64,000 bases of DNA from Penelope pileata (GCA_013396635.1 WBMW01004819.1:19503-83502), one strand, 5' to 3'. Counted from the stretch's first letter, positions 1 to 12,665 are shown. Numbers and translations are program-made. Notes: generated by a model from the letters alone, not told the origin.

Positions 1-170
1 GGAGTCATAGATGTTCCAGGCAGGACAGAGCCTTCCCTTTGGGGCACAGCCCCTGGCAGGACCACCTAGGTGGGGCAGCTGGGGCTAGGCCCTATCCTGC
101 AGCTGCAGCAGGAGGTGGGAAGGGCCTAAGCCAGGCCCACATGTGCCTAGGCTCTGTTATGCTAAAGATA
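1..170. other. GC-rich segment of unknown origin
   Basis: Bases 20-160 are clearly richer in G and C than the AT-rich DNA that follows, with CAGC- and CCTGG-type words. A short open frame crosses it, but composition and length give no support for a gene. It may be the edge of an old repeat or of a feature lying left of the window. I do not recognise it. Confidence 0.3.
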
Positions 171-1924
171 TCTTTTCTTTTCATACTGTATCAGATAACT
201 ACCCAGGAAGATAGATTTTTAACCAGGTTTATCTACCAGGAGCTTCTGTTTCATGAAAAACAATTTTATTTTAATTTAGTTCTGCAGTCATTTTTGCAGC
301 TTTAGTTTGATACAGCATTGGAATAGAAATCAGCAAACTGTCAAATGCAAGGTAAAAACAACTCTGGTGTCATTCTAATAGGTGAAAAAGGCTTAAATAC
401 ATTTTCACTTTATCTGTCCACAGGGGCTTGTTTACTAGAACTTAAATCTCTACCTAACAGCAGCCTGAAACCCCTCTGTTTTGCTTCCTGTGCTATTACA
501 TTCCCAGTGGGGCAATGCCATGTTCCTTGATATTATTCTTCGACTCTGCCTCTAAATAGCAATACTACTAAGAATGGATTTACAGGGGGAGAAATGCTAA
601 TTTACTTGACTTAAAAGTCATTTCTAGAAAGCTGCCTGCCTGCATCTTACACTTGGAGGGATACTGTATTGTGATCTGTTGGTACAAATGAGATCAGGCA
701 AGTAAAGTTCTGAGTAGGTTGTCCCAACATCTTAAAATGAAATTACAGCTCTTAGGTTAATGATCTGCTAGCTGTTTTCTAGATTGAGACAAAAGTGATT
801 TTGAATCACCTGAACTAGCAGATGGATTGCGTCATGAAAATAATCTGAGAAACATACCTATATGCAACATATCTTTTATTCTTATAAAACACATTCTATA
901 CAAGAAATTAACCTGTTTTAATATACAATACATCTTTCATATCTACAATATGATTCCCTTTCTCACCATTTCTAGAAGCGGGAAATACTCATTATTATGG
1001 ATTTGTCATCTTAGACCAAATTTCCGTTTCCCTGGATTTTCTAGAATTTTTGCAGAACTTCGTGTTCTTATTCTCTGAGGAGACAGAGTGAGCTAAATGA
1101 TGTCTTAGATTTACTTTATGTTAAAATTCCCGATTTTGATACAATTGTCCATATTTTCATAATTTTATTTCGGGATGGATAATCTTGCTTCCTCTTGGAG
1201 GTTACTCTTAAGAGGTAAAGACTCACCTTCTTCCTTGAATAAAAACATGTGGTTAGATAAAGAATACTGTGCTGTAAATATTTTTTGAGCAATCGTTGAT
1301 TTCTCTATTTTGCAGTTTGCCTTGGAATTAATCATCTTCCTAAAGATGCACAAGATATGTTCCTAAAGAACACAATATCAGTGATGAAAACTTAGCAAAC
1401 AAGCAATTTTTGACACTAGAATCTCTTTGTCAAACCACTTTTTATAACCAAAGTGTTATAGTGTTGTACAGGCTTTCTTATCTTTTAACATTTTTTTTTT
1501 TCTTTTAATGAAATGGCAGGTATGTCTCTGTGACACTTACTCTAATTCATGTTAAGTACTTCCATTCTGGAGACTTACAGTGTCCTTACACTGCTTACAA
1601 TTAATCTCATTTTTCAGTTCTTCTGGTTTTGGAGGTTTTCTACACGCTATTTTTGGTCTGGATATAGCCCATGTTATGGAGCATGTTATGCTGATGCAAT
1701 TGTACAGCATGGCAGTTGTTTGTACCATGTTGGCATATACTTAGAGATCCTGTAAGGATCTTTGTTTCAGAGAGCACTCAAGTGGTTTATTGTTCATAAA
1801 TTGTAAATCCTTGTAGGACCTTATCTTCTATCCTGTGGCATAGCCATGTGCACAATCACACTGTTCAATAATATTTGTTGGTGGGAGGGGGAGTGACAGA
1901 TAGGAATCTAATTTATCCTGATAG
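171..1924. other. AT-rich intergenic or intronic DNA
   Basis: No element boundary, long reading frame or RNA gene is visible. The small open frames here (60-85 codons) are of chance length for AT-rich DNA and have no recognisable product. A poly-T run lies near 1492-1503. Confidence 0.5.
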
Positions 1925-2045
1925 CATGGTGCACAATGCAACTGCTTACCACCCACCAACTGATGCCAAGTCAGTCTCCAAGCAGCTCTTTGGCCAACTT
2001 CCTTCCTGTTTTATTGTTCAGCATGATGCCATATGGTATGGCATC
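1925..2045 (-). mobile_element. degraded LTR-B fragment
   Basis: Short words match, in the same order, the antisense LTR-B at 30095-30441: a GTGCACAATGCAACTGC-like stretch, then CACCCACCAACTGATGCC, then CATGATGCCATATGGTATGG. The piece is diverged, lacks both termini and is the oldest-looking copy of the family here. Orientation is minus. Confidence 0.6.
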
Positions 2046-2186
2046 ATTATATTTACTTTAATACATTTTGAACTTTGATCCAGGAAATAAATGTTGTGGA
2101 GACACAAGTGCTTTTTGTGAGGAGGGAAGATTTTTCAAAAATGGCATGTATTTGTCTTTTTTTTTTTTTTTTTCAGAAGCAGGGAT

Positions 2187-2331
2187 CAGGCTATTCAAAG
2201 TATTCAAAGCCAGGCTGGATGGGGCTTTGGGCAACCTGGTCTAGTGGGAGGTGTCCTTGCCCATGGCAGGGGGGTTGGAACAAGATGATCTCTAAGGTCC
2301 CTTCCAACCTGAACCATTCTATGATTCTATT
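2187..2331 (+). mobile_element. CR1 LINE 3' tail
   Basis: This is the last ~145 bp of a CR1 retrotransposon. It shows the AGGCTGGATGGGGCTTTGGG block, the GGTCCCTTCCAACC block and the terminal ATTCTATGATTCTAT repeat at 2316-2331. It is 5'-truncated and follows a poly-T run at about 2158-2173. It contains no coding sequence. Confidence 0.9.
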
Positions 2332-5300
2332 CATTCTTTGCAGATGTGTTGCAATTGATAATTATAGCACTTCAGTACTTAAATTCACCATTATTTTCCT
2401 CTGAAGTTTTTGTGGTTTTTTTCTTTTAATAAACTGTGGACAGATACTATATAGTGGAGGTTTATCTGTTTCTGCAAGTTCAGAAAACCGGAACTACCCT
2501 ACAATGTTCAGGTGCATTGAAATTGTGATTTTTGAGGTTTTATCATCTGTGATCTAGATTCATAGTTATGCCGATATACTGACATCCTTAATGATACTGG
2601 GATGAGAATTAAATGAGGCGTAACAGTGAAAATATTAAAATAAATTGAATAATAATACAAAAAAAAAATAGTAGAAAAATTAGTACATGAGCAAAAAAAA
2701 CCAAAAAGCAATATATATATATACATATAATAAATATAGGGAAAAACCTAATTTTACCAAACTTCTTCTATCCCATTTTAACAACCTTGCAGTAACTGTT
2801 TTTTACTCTTGATTACTCTTTCTAAGACTGTCTTGTATTTCTTCATTTTTTTCTCTCTCTTTAAAGTTTTATACAGAATGTGTTTATTACTTACTAAGAA
2901 ATTGTTGATAAATTAATCTTTTTGAAGTGGGCTGTACCTGTGCTTAGTAAATAGAATATTTGGTCTATATTTCATGTGTTAATATCACTTTCTCCGGATA
3001 AATGTACAGCTTTTTAAGAATATTTGGGGAAAAAAAAAAAAAAAAAAAGGCAGTAATGGAAAGAGAAGTAATGTGAACATGAAAATCTTTCAGTAATGGT
3101 GATCTGGACCAGTTATTTATTTTCAAATGATCGTAGTGAAACCTGGTGTACTTGGAGCAATCCAGCTCACAAAAAATGTGAAATGTCTAGTTAAAGATAA
3201 AAGAATGGTTTAATTAATGAAGAATCTTACTTTGTCTGTATGTGTTTATAAAAAGGGGCAGTGGGCAGTACGCTTTTTCCATGAGATAATTTATGAGTCC
3301 GTATTACATTATCAAGATTCCTATAATGCGATGATCAGTTAAACAATCTAAGACAAAAAATTGATTTATGTTTGTATACACATAAAGAAAATGCAAACTA
3401 GCGTATATATTCACTCTCCGAAATATGCACAGCAATGTGTACAAATTCACAGAATGTGAAGAAATATGTGTTCAGGATAGTAAATTGAATGCTTTTATTC
3501 AGCCTTCAACAGTGACAACATGTATACTTTATTGTGTCCACAGTTCTGTTTGTTATGTTTCAGATATGACTGTGGAGAATATAGCTGATATTGAAATACT
3601 CCTGAGTTCAGAAAGATTGACTAAGTTATATATACATATATATATTGTTATATACAACTGTTTCACCACATTTGAAAACATTGCAATATCATCTTAAATA
3701 AAGGCTCCAGGCACAGTGATATGATTAGTTTATTCTTCTTCACAGTTCTTTACTTTTAAACAGGGGAACAGTCTTAAAAAAAAAGACTGCAGAGACATTA
3801 ATTCAAAACAGTGTGTTCTTCTGACAGCAGCACACAGAACCAGTGCTTTCAGAGCTCTTTTGGAGATGAATTTCAGATTTTTCCAGTTTACATGTTCTGT
3901 CTCCAATAATAATGAAGGCTCTAATGGGTTTCAGTTGTTCCTTAAAATATTATAGCAATAGAAACTCTAAAAAGTACAGTATCTATTACTTTCAAGATGG
4001 ACTTATGGAGTTGGGAATTTTTTTAGTTTTTGTTCAGTTTTGGTTTTGGATTGCAATGCACTGTACTCTGGTCAGCTAAGGTCAAAAAAGTATCTTTCCT
4101 AGTTCCATAAGGCACTTAGCACCACTATATAATTGTGAGACATAATTAGAAGCATAGAGTAAGACTGAAGTTAGCTTTGGAATACATAATATTTTTTTCC
4201 ATATGATGATTCATTTTTCTAAATATAACCACTCTACAACAAATATTTTGAAAATGTTTCTCATTTATTCTAACTTTTTGCCTTTATTTATTTATTTGCC
4301 TTCATTTATCTCTTTGTTTATTTAAGATATAGAAAGGTCGGAGTACTAATTTTCCCTACCTTTAGAGAAAATTAGCATAACTATCTATATGTCTTGGATT
4401 TATAATCTTTTTTTTTTTTTTCCCTGCAAATTATTGTTAACCGAAAAAAAATGTGGAACTTAGAAAAAAAAAAAAAAGATACTAAATTTGGTCAGTGCCC
4501 CCAGATTCTTTCTACGGTTAGATAAGAACAAGAAACAGGAAGTACATGCAAGAGATTTATCTATATAAGGAATTATTTGATTCTATGAGCACATTATTGT
4601 TTTACTCTCAGATGACTGGAGATTACTTTAAAGTAATTACATTACCTCTTGTGTAATAGTTAAAAGCCCATAAAAGTTTGAGAGCTCATAAAGATGAAGC
4701 TGTCTTTGTTTATCTAGCGATAACAGATTGAAGAATCAATCTGACCAACAAGTTAGACTTAAGAATGGTAGGAAGGGGGATCTCAGATGTCAATGTGCAA
4801 GCAAGAGACACAGGGAGATTATTTACCATTGATACATGCATAATGTCAGCTATAATAAACCCTGGATCTTGTTACAGAAATTAGTAATTTGTTTTATATT
4901 TTCAGATGTGCTTTTGTCTGCACCAAATTCATGTGATGCGAGTAGGAAGTTTGGTGGGATGTTTTCAGTTCTGGTTGACTTTCTCTTCTGTTTGTTCCCA
5001 AACATAGAAAATGACAGGAACTCTGAATGGCAAGAATATTAGGATCAAAATTCAGGCTGTTAAACAGTATAATAGTAATAATAATACGAATAAGGATAAA
5101 CATGATTTGCCATGTATAGAAATATAAGCAGATTTCTTAAAGAAATGTTCAAATTGTTATCTATTTGCTAGCCTTATTGCATTTCACTCAGGATTTTGAG
5201 AGCATTAATTTAGATCTGTTTTGATACAATCTGAGAATACATGAGACTAAGAAATCATTGTTTGCTAGGAAATACTGATTTTGACAAGTAGCTGGAAATG

Positions 5301-6612
5301 TAACACTAGCAGCTAGTTCCATGTTCCTACCTTTCAACTTTCACTTCTTTAGACTTTAAACAGTAGAAAAGAGACTTTTTCACTCTTTTATCATGCTTAC
5401 TTAAAAAAAGAGTTTGTACATCGTTAGAGGCTTCCCAGTCCATATTCTCTTACAGCGTGTTCTTGTATTCCTAAAGTGTCAACATGTAGAATTTCTATGT
5501 AATCTCCTTTACTTACTGTTTTGGAGGGTGAGATTTTCTACTGAAAAACATAGATTTAATCTTAGCAAAATACCTCACAATTTATTTTCTTATTGGAAAA
5601 CAAGAAAAAGCAGATTTTAAAATCCTATAATTTGCAAAAATATTTTTTTGTTTCACTACAGTGTAACTAGTGATGATATAACTGAGCATTTATTAATCTA
5701 TAGTGATATGCTGGGCCTTCACTCAGGTACTTTGTTGTTACTAGTGTGGAAACCTAGACAAAAGCCTAGGGAGATCAGTGGAAGATTCCTCTTGATTTCA
5801 GCAGGGTTTAGATCAAGGCCATCTTGTATTCTCTATGAGTATTCAGGAATATTGGTGATGATGTCTTTTTTCTATATGCTTGACTACTTGGAGGCCATAA
5901 GTTCTTAAATCTATGATCATGCTTAAATTTAAAGCCAAAAGAAAAGGACCATTCTGAAGCTACTCTGCCAAATTCATTTTGTTCTTATTTTCTTGAACTA
6001 TTTCCTGTTTCAGAAATTCTCAGCTATTTTTTCCCTTAAGTAAAACAAACAAACAAGCAAGGAAGAAAGCAAATAAACAAACAAAAACACACACTACCAC
6101 AACAAAAAGAATCTGAGGAGTATATTTCTTCATAGTAACACTGTTGTCAATAAACAATTATCTTTTCCTTCTATGCTACAAATAATATAAAATCAGAGCA
6201 ATGTGGAGTGGAACTAGGTGACAAATAAACCCCTAGCATCCAAAACCAAAGTATGAAGATACACATAGCTAGAAGGAAAAGTGCTTTTAAATAGCGTCTT
6301 CCTACATTGATGTTGAAATGTATGGTGATGGTTCTTGCAAGAATATTCTTGCATTTAATGTGTATTTGACAATTTCATTAGTTTTGGCATAGACACGGAT
6401 CTTCTATTAGCATGACTTCTTGTGAGAAAGTGCCAAGTAAGTGTGTTAGAATGGACCTCCACACTGAGGTTGATGTTTATGTCGCAAAGGAAGTAGATAG
6501 TTTTTGAATTGGCAAGGCTATCATTTTGCTTTCAAAAGCTGTAGTTTCTCAAAAGGTAATTTACTGATTAACATCCTGCATGTGCAAATACTGCAAGTTT
6601 TGGTAATACCAC
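2332..6612. other. AT-rich DNA without recognisable genes
   Basis: There is a long unique stretch with A/T homopolymers (3031-3048, 4409-4422, 4462-4477) and an imperfect AAAC/AAAG-rich simple stretch near 6044-6095. Open frames do not exceed about 90 codons and none resembles a known family. I see no splice-bounded frame that I would defend. Confidence 0.5.
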
Positions 6613-7164
6613 TGTCTTAGTTTCTAACAGAAGTTACGTTTCTCATAGTGTCTAGTATGAAGCTATGTTTTGGCCTCAGAAGAGAAACAAACTGCTAACA
6701 TCCTGGCAGTGTTGAACAGAGCCAAGGATGTATTCAGTTCCGCATTCCTCTGCCAGTGAGACAGTTAGGGGAGCATAAGGAGCTGGGAACTGGGAGGGGA
6801 CAGGACCAGGGCAGCTGACTCAAATTGACCAAAGAGCTATTCCATACCGTATAGCATCATGTAATTGTTTTTTCTGAGTTTCCTGTTGCTTTTGTTATGG
6901 AAGAGGTTAGCCGGGAGGAAGGGTCACTGCTGGCTGTGAGCCCTTGCTCTGCGTATCCTCTTTGAATATATATGTATATATATATATATATATGTACTGT
7001 TATTTCTTTTGCTTTTCTTTACTATCTTAGTAAGTAGCGTTTATCTCAACGCATGAGTTTTACTGCATATTTCTCTACTTCTCTCCCCCGTCCCATTTGG
7101 GGAGGGGGGAGGGTGAGTGAATAACTGTGTGGAACTTAGCTATCTGCTGAGTCAAACCATGACA
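6613..7164 (+). mobile_element. solo LTR, family B (copy 1)
   Basis: This is a 552-bp element with TG...CA ends, starting TGTCTTAGTTTCTAACAG and ending GAGTCAAACCATGACA. It aligns along its whole length with the copy at 19371-19911. Flanking 5-mers are ACCAC (left) and ATCAC (right), consistent with a 5-bp target duplication carrying one substitution. An internal TA repeat lies at about 6966-6993, and a poly-pyrimidine then G-run block (CCCCGTCCC/GGGGAGGGGGGAGGG) precedes the 3' end. No internal retroviral genes flank it, so it is a recombined solo LTR. Five-base duplication and overall layout suggest an ERVL-like (class III) family; that assignment is inference. Confidence 0.85.
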
Positions 7165-9084
7165 ATCACTTATGTACTTAATGTAACAATAGCATACATA
7201 TTGTTGTGAAGCTAGATTTCTACACTAAACTTAACACTTTGGAAAAGTACGATGGCATAGCAAGAATGTATTTATAATTAAGGCATGATAATTTAAATGC
7301 TCAATTGTTGTTCCATGAATACTTTAATCAGAAAATATCAAATTTATATCCTTTAATGTAAAATAATTTACTTTATTACCTATGCTGTTTCACACCAGAG
7401 TTACTCCTGAATCTCCACTTCCTTTCAATGACAGTAGTTTGCAGAAATTATCTAGCTACAGTGTACTAACTTTTTCCAGTGTACTTTTTCTGTTTCTTTA
7501 ACTCTTCAAGATCTATTGGTATTACGATGGGTATGCAAATTAAAAATCTTTTTTTTTTTCTTCCCCCCCCCAGGGAAAACTTGAAGAGTCTTACACTTTT
7601 CATCCTTCTGTCATTGATTGTGCTATAAGGATACTGTGGTGAGGAGGTAAATTGTTTTAGATTTATTACTCTGATCAGTTAAAGTGTCATTTTGGATTTT
7701 ACTGCTAGAATATTATCCTTTAGTATTATGTTGTCTGTGTGACAAAACTTGAGAAATGTCTTCCTAGATGCAAACCCAAAGCTGCAAGTCTACCATTGAT
7801 CTGATACATAAGAAGTCTGAATTGTAAACACATCAAACTTATTCTGTATTTTATGTCGTATGAACCATACAGTTGATCCATACATGCCCAGTGGCTATTT
7901 TCCAGAAATCCCAAGCTTCATTATGTCTCAAAATCAGAGTGATAACTGTCATTAGTTTTGTAGAGCTTGTGTTACTCAGCAATATTTAGTATTGAAAGTT
8001 TTTCAAAATTCAGTGATTTATTTGTCAACTACATACCTTTTTTCTCCAAAATTCTGTGTCTCCCCCTCCTCTCCCATTCTGCACCTCACCACCACCACCG
8101 CTATGGTAAAAGTTTTTCTTTTTCTGAATACAAGGAGAGCTGACAGATTTAAGAGGTGACTGTGTCCTATCACTATTCCCTGGTTGAGTAACTTTTATGA
8201 AGATCTAATAAATTATATCACAAGCTCTGTTGGTCTTAGCAACAATCAGATAACATATATAACATTTCCTAATTAGGAATTTTTATTAGTGTGTTTTCTA
8301 GAAGAGAATTCTTTAAAATTTTTACTTTTAGACACTCAATGGAGGCAACGGGATTGATGGTCACATATTTCTATTAATTCTGAGTAATGGACAGTCTGGT
8401 GACTGTAAGTCACAATTCAGATAGTCAAGACTGTTGGTTTCTATTTCTTTTTTTCCTACTCTGCAGCAGTTTAACCAAACAGCCTTAAAATACCATACTA
8501 ATTTTATTTAGCTACAGACTGAAAGCTAATGTTACTACTGAAGTTTGAGAGCTAAGAAATGTAGGTCTTGATCTTTCAGTGATAAATCATATGGTTTTGG
8601 TAAACTAGATAACATTTTTTGTTTTTCCATACGTCTATCCATCCGTTAATAAAGCCAGAATAAGAGATTTACAGCCCAAATATAAATCCTTGTTGTGTGA
8701 AAAAGGTCTATGTTTCTGAAGTTAATGCGTAGAAAAAAACCTTTGAGGGTACTAGATAATGAGAACACTGAGGCTGTATACTGTTTCATTTTCCGCGGAA
8801 ATAGTGATTTACGTTATGTACATCAGTCGCAAGACCATGTAGCATGGATTATTTTTCCTTATTTATTTTCTCATTGCTAAATGGAGAATTTACAAAGTAA
8901 ACAGACTAAATTATATTTGATTTTAAAACACAAATATCAACCAGTGCAGAGTTTGTTATTATGTCAATCTTCTGAGCCAGTTCTTTTGTGATATCATTGA
9001 GTGTAATCTACTACATCTTGATCTAAAAGCAGAAATAATTTCCCGCAAGCACTGTGTTGCAATTGATACGATAGAAGGAAAGAG
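7165..9084. other. AT-rich DNA without recognisable genes
   Basis: Unique sequence with a T-run/C-run at about 7551-7573 and a short CACCACCACCACC patch near 8088. No element or gene is recognised. Confidence 0.5.
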
Positions 9085-9188
9085 TGTCGTCCAGGGGGAC
9101 CTGGACAAGCTTGAAAAGTGAGCCAATGAGATGACCTAATGAGATTCAACAAGGCCAAGTGCAAGGTGTTGCACTTGGGTCAGGCAAT
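9085..9188 (+). mobile_element. displaced CR1 reverse-transcriptase segment
   Basis: About 100 bp corresponds to the CR1 region encoding RDLDKLEKW...[15 protein letters not shown], but it sits upstream of sequence that should precede it. The equivalent stretch of the main copy lies at about 9597-9700. The two are diverged, so this is a separate truncated CR1 or an old rearrangement. The frame is broken by stops. Confidence 0.75.
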
Positions 9189-10405
9189 CCTGCCTGACCA
9201 ACCTAGTGGCCTTCTATGATGGTGTAACTGCATCAGTGGACAAGGGAAGAGCCACTGATGTCATCTATCTGGACTTCAGCAAAGCCTTTGACACAGTCCC
9301 TCACAACAACATCCTTCTCTCCAAATTAGAAAGATATGGATTTGATGGGTGGGCTATTTGATGGACGAGGAACTGGCTTCAGGATTGAACCCAGAGAGTG
9401 GTGGTCAATGGCACAATGGAGATCTCCGCATGGAGATCAGTGACAAGTGGCATCCCTCAGGGGTCAGTGCTGGGAATGATGCTCTTCAATATCTTCATCA
9501 ATAACATCAACAGTGAGATTGAGTACACCCTCAGCAAGTTTGCAGATGATACCAAGCTGTGTGGTGTGGTTGTCACACCTGAGGGATGGGATCCCATCCA
9601 GAGAGAACTGGACAGGCTTGAGCAGTGGGTCCAGGATTACCTCATGAGGTTCAACAAATCCATATGCAAGGTCTTGAACCTGCCCTGTGGCAACCCTCAC
9701 CATCAATACAAGCTAGGGGATAAAAGGATAGAGCACAGCCCTGCCAAAAATGATTTGGGGGTACGGTCTTTGGCAAGCTGGACATGAGCCAGCAATGTGC
9801 CCTCACAGCCCTGAAAGCCAACAAAAAAAATCAAAAGAAGCACGGCCAGCAGGTTGAGGGAGGTGATCTTGCCCCTCTACTCTGCGCTGGTGAGACCTCA
9901 CCTGGAGTACTGCATCCAGTTGTGGAGACCTCAGCACAAGAGAGACATGGACCTGCTGGAGTGCATCCAGAGGAGGGCCACAAAAATGATCCAAGAAATG
10001 GAACACCTCCCCTGTGAAGACAGGCTGAGAGAGCTGGGGCTGTTGAGCCTGATGAAGACAAGGCTCCAAGGTGACCTGATAGCAGCCTTTCAATATCTAA
10101 AGGAGGGCTATAAGAAAGAAAGGAACAGACTCTTTGGCTGAGTCTGTGGTGACAGGACAAAGGGAAATGGTTTCAAACTTAAAGAGAGGAGATTTAGGTT
10201 GGATTTAAGGAAAACGTTTTTTCAAGTAAGGGGGGTGAAGCAATGGTGCAGGTTGCCCAGAGATCTGGTGGAAGCCTTGTCTCTGGAGGCATTCAAGGTC
10301 AGGCTGGACCAAGCTCTAAACAACCTGATTTAGCTGTAGATTTCCCTGTACATTGCAGGGGAGTTGGACTAGATGACCTTTAGAAGTCTGCCATGATCCA
10401 ATATT
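9189..10405 (+). mobile_element. CR1 LINE, 5'-truncated, ORF2 RT to 3' end
   Basis: The copy starts in the reverse-transcriptase domain. Motif A reads [12 protein letters not shown] (about 9269-9304), motif B SGIPQGSVLGMMLFN (about 9449-9492) and motif C FADDTKLCG (about 9539-9565). It continues through the CR1 C-terminal region ([13 protein letters not shown], near 9876) to a degenerate tail at about 10400. TGA stops interrupt the RT frame near 9360 and 9386, and further frame changes occur near 9780 and 9854. An active element would copy its RNA at a nicked target; this one is dead. An open block of about 129 codons at 9398-9787 survives. Confidence 0.9.
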
Positions 10406-10434
10406 CATTTATCATGACTTTGTTCTCTTATTCT

Positions 10435-11085
10435 TGGAAATAGAATTAAGACTCAAAATGGAGTCAAGTGCCAAGAAAAAAACTTTATTTGCCTGACAAG
10501 TTCACAACAAGGGAGTGAACAGGAAAAAGAAGGGGGAAAGGGAAAGTTGGTTGGTATAGCTAAAAATAGCAGTGGTGTAGTCTAATGGGGGGCAGGGGGA
10601 GAGGGAGAGCATTCCTCCTCCCTCGGCAGGGTGCACGCTCCTCCTTGCGGGGACTGTCTGTCTCTCAAGGACACACTCTCCAGGACCTGCTCACACACTC
10701 CCCGTGCTGGTTGTGCCTTTTATAGCGTCGCACTGTTGAACAGTCAGTGAGTTCTTGGAACCACTTTGCATAGTCAGTGACTTCTTGGAACCGCTTTGCA
10801 TAGCCCACCTCCCACTTGGCAGTGGGGTGCATGCCCAGTTTGCATGTTTCAGAAGGGTCTAATCCCCAGAAGGTATCGTTCTTTGCATGACCCTGGGCCC
10901 AGGCGCATATGCAGAGGACCAAGGCTATGCAGTTTGTCCAGTGTGTTTCCAAGGTAACAGGCTCCTGATTGGGGGACCTCAAACTAGTGGTCAAGGTGAC
11001 TGATTGGTGGAACTCGGGTCATTTGTCAAGGTGGTAAAGTCCCCCTGCATCCTTTTGGTCGACAATGTTGAGATGTACCTCCACA
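10435..11085 (-). mobile_element. solo LTR, family D
   Basis: Read on the minus strand the element starts TGTGGAGGTACATCTC and ends CTATTTCCA. TTCT flanks both sides (10431-10434 and 11086-11089), giving a 4-bp target duplication within a 6-base match. In minus-strand order there are two 30-bp direct repeats (10803-10774 and 10773-10744, two differences), a TATAAAA box (about 10728-10734) and an AATAAA signal (10489-10484), a normal U3-R-U5 arrangement. A 4-bp duplication suggests a class I (gamma-type) endogenous retrovirus. The family name is not known to me, and the boundaries are my best reading. Confidence 0.75.
10744..10803 (-). repeat. tandem 30-bp repeat in LTR-D U3
   Basis: Two adjacent 30-bp units, 10744-10773 and 10774-10803, differ at two positions. 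Each contains TTCTTGGAACC and CTTTGCATAG on the plus strand. They lie just upstream of the TATA box of the LTR, the usual place of retroviral enhancer repeats. An ATGCAAA (octamer-like) core is visible in the minus-strand reading. Confidence 0.75.
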
Positions 11086-11095
11086 TTCTTTTCCA

Positions 11096-11143
11096 GTCTC
11101 TTACAAGGACCCTTCCAACTCAAAGGATTCTGTAATTCTATGA
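11096..11143 (+). mobile_element. CR1 terminal tail fragment
   Basis: The stretch reads AAGGACCCTTCCAACTC then a GATTCTGTAATTCTATGAT end, which is the CR1 3' terminus only. The next CR1 (11144 onward) abuts its last base, so one CR1 has landed in or beside the tail of another. Confidence 0.75.
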
Positions 11144-11857
11144 TATGTGTACAGACTGGGAGAACTCCTTGAGAGCAGCCCTGCTGAGAAAGATTTGGGA
11201 GTTCTGGTGAATGAAAAGCTTGATGTGAGCCAACAGTGCTTGCAGCCCAGAAGACCAACTGTATCCTGGACTGCATCAAAAGAGTGTTGGCCAGCAGAGC
11301 AAGGGGGGTGTTTGCCCCCCCTCTATTCAGCCCTCATGAGGCCTCATATGGAGTTCTGCCTCCAGTCCTGCGGCCTGCAGCAAAAAGAGGTTGTGGAGGT
11401 GTTAGAGTGGTTCCAGAGGAGGACTTTGAGGATAATCAGAGGGCTGAAGGAAGGGCTCCTACAAAATAAGGCTGAAGGAACATGACATGCTCAGCTTGGA
11501 GAAAAGAAAGCATCAGGGAGATCTCATTGTGGCCTTCCAGAACCTGAGGGGAACATATAAGCAGGAAGGAGACTGACTTTTTACACAGTGTGATAATGAC
11601 AGAACAAGAGGGAATGCTATTAAACTAAAAGAAGGGAGATTTAGATTGAATATTAGAAGGAATTTTTTTTACTTAGAGGGTAATGAAGCACTCAAACAAG
11701 TTTTCCAGAGAAGTTATGGATGCCCCATTCATGGAGATATTCAAGGTGAGGTAGGATAGAGCCCTGGGCAACCTGGTGGCAACCCTGCGCATGGCAGAAG
11801 GCTTGAAACTAGATGATCTTTAAGGTCCTTTCCAACCCAATCCATTTGATGATTCTT
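11144..11857 (+). mobile_element. CR1 LINE, C-terminal region to 3' end
   Basis: The copy begins at the CR1 codons for [19 protein letters not shown] (11147 onward) and runs through the C-terminal coding region into the untranslated tail. The tail has GCAACCTGGTGGCAACCCTGC, GATGATCTTTAAGGTCC and a weak ATTTGATGATTCTTTG end. Frame shifts lie near 11240 and 11320. It is 5'-truncated. Confidence 0.9.
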
Positions 11858-12224
11858 TGGCAGTGTCTACACAGTAGATTTTTATTATTATTATTAAAAA
11901 GACTGTAATGTAATTTACATTATGCAAATATGTTGGATAAATATTCTTTTTAATTCTGAACTCAAACACTTTAAAATTTCTCACTCATGAAAAATGCTTG
12001 CATAAGGATTGCTAATTAGTCAGCAAAGAAGATAGTCTCAAATTTCTACTTGGTTTACTAGTTACATTTGTAAACACGAGATCAAGTTTCTACTTCTTTT
12101 CTGTATTTTCTCTTTGTGATATCTCATGCTTTAAAAATCTTTTGATGTGCTTAGAGCTAGAGCTGTCCAGTACTGTGGAGGACAATGAATTTGGCTTTTT
12201 GAAAGGTCCAGAGATAACACTGGT
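11858..12224. other. AT-rich DNA without recognisable genes
   Basis: Short unique interval with a TTATTATTATTATT stretch near 11881. Nothing else is recognised. Confidence 0.45.
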
Positions 12225-12665
12225 CTGTTACTTGATGAGGTTAGTCACCTCTCAATTAGGGACTTAGAAAAACCAGGGGTGTTTAATGCCTTCTTTGATT
12301 ATGTCTTCAAAACCAATGATGGGCCTTGGGACTCTCACAGAGCTGAGTTGGAGGGCTGTGACTATGGGAACAATTAACTTCCACCCAAATCCATATTAGT
12401 GTTGGAATTGCAGTTTCAGCTGGATACGTGTAAGTCTGTTGGGCCAGCATGGGGCAAATGTTGTCCCAGTTTTCAACACGGGCAAGAAAGAAGACCCTGG
12501 TAATTACAAACCAGTCATTAGTGGGGTCCTCCATTCTGGAGCTAGCTTTCTTTGATGCTTTTGTAAATGATCTGGACACAAGACTTGAATGTGTTCTAAG
12601 TAAGTTTGCAAATGATACTAAATTCAGAGAAGCTGTTGTCTCCCTCAAGGAGAAAGAAGCTTTAC
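12225..12665 (+). mobile_element. old CR1-like LINE remnant with internal deletion
   Basis: Three diverged blocks appear in CR1 order: a GVFNAFFDYVF-like block (about 12268), an AWGKCCPSFQHGQERRPW-like block corresponding to the [12 protein letters not shown] region (about 12446), and FVNDLDTRLECVLSKFANDTKF (about 12560-12625). The last covers RT motif C with FAND in place of FADD. RT motifs A and B are missing between the second and third blocks. The divergence exceeds that of the other copies, so this is an older subfamily. Confidence 0.7.

Noticed and set aside
6613..7164. Possible full provirus using LTR-B copies 1 and 2 as its two LTRs
   Set aside because: Each copy has its own target duplication (ACCAC/ATCAC and CATGA), the interval of 12 kb lacks retroviral genes, and it contains independent CR1 and LTR-D insertions. 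They are separate solo LTRs.
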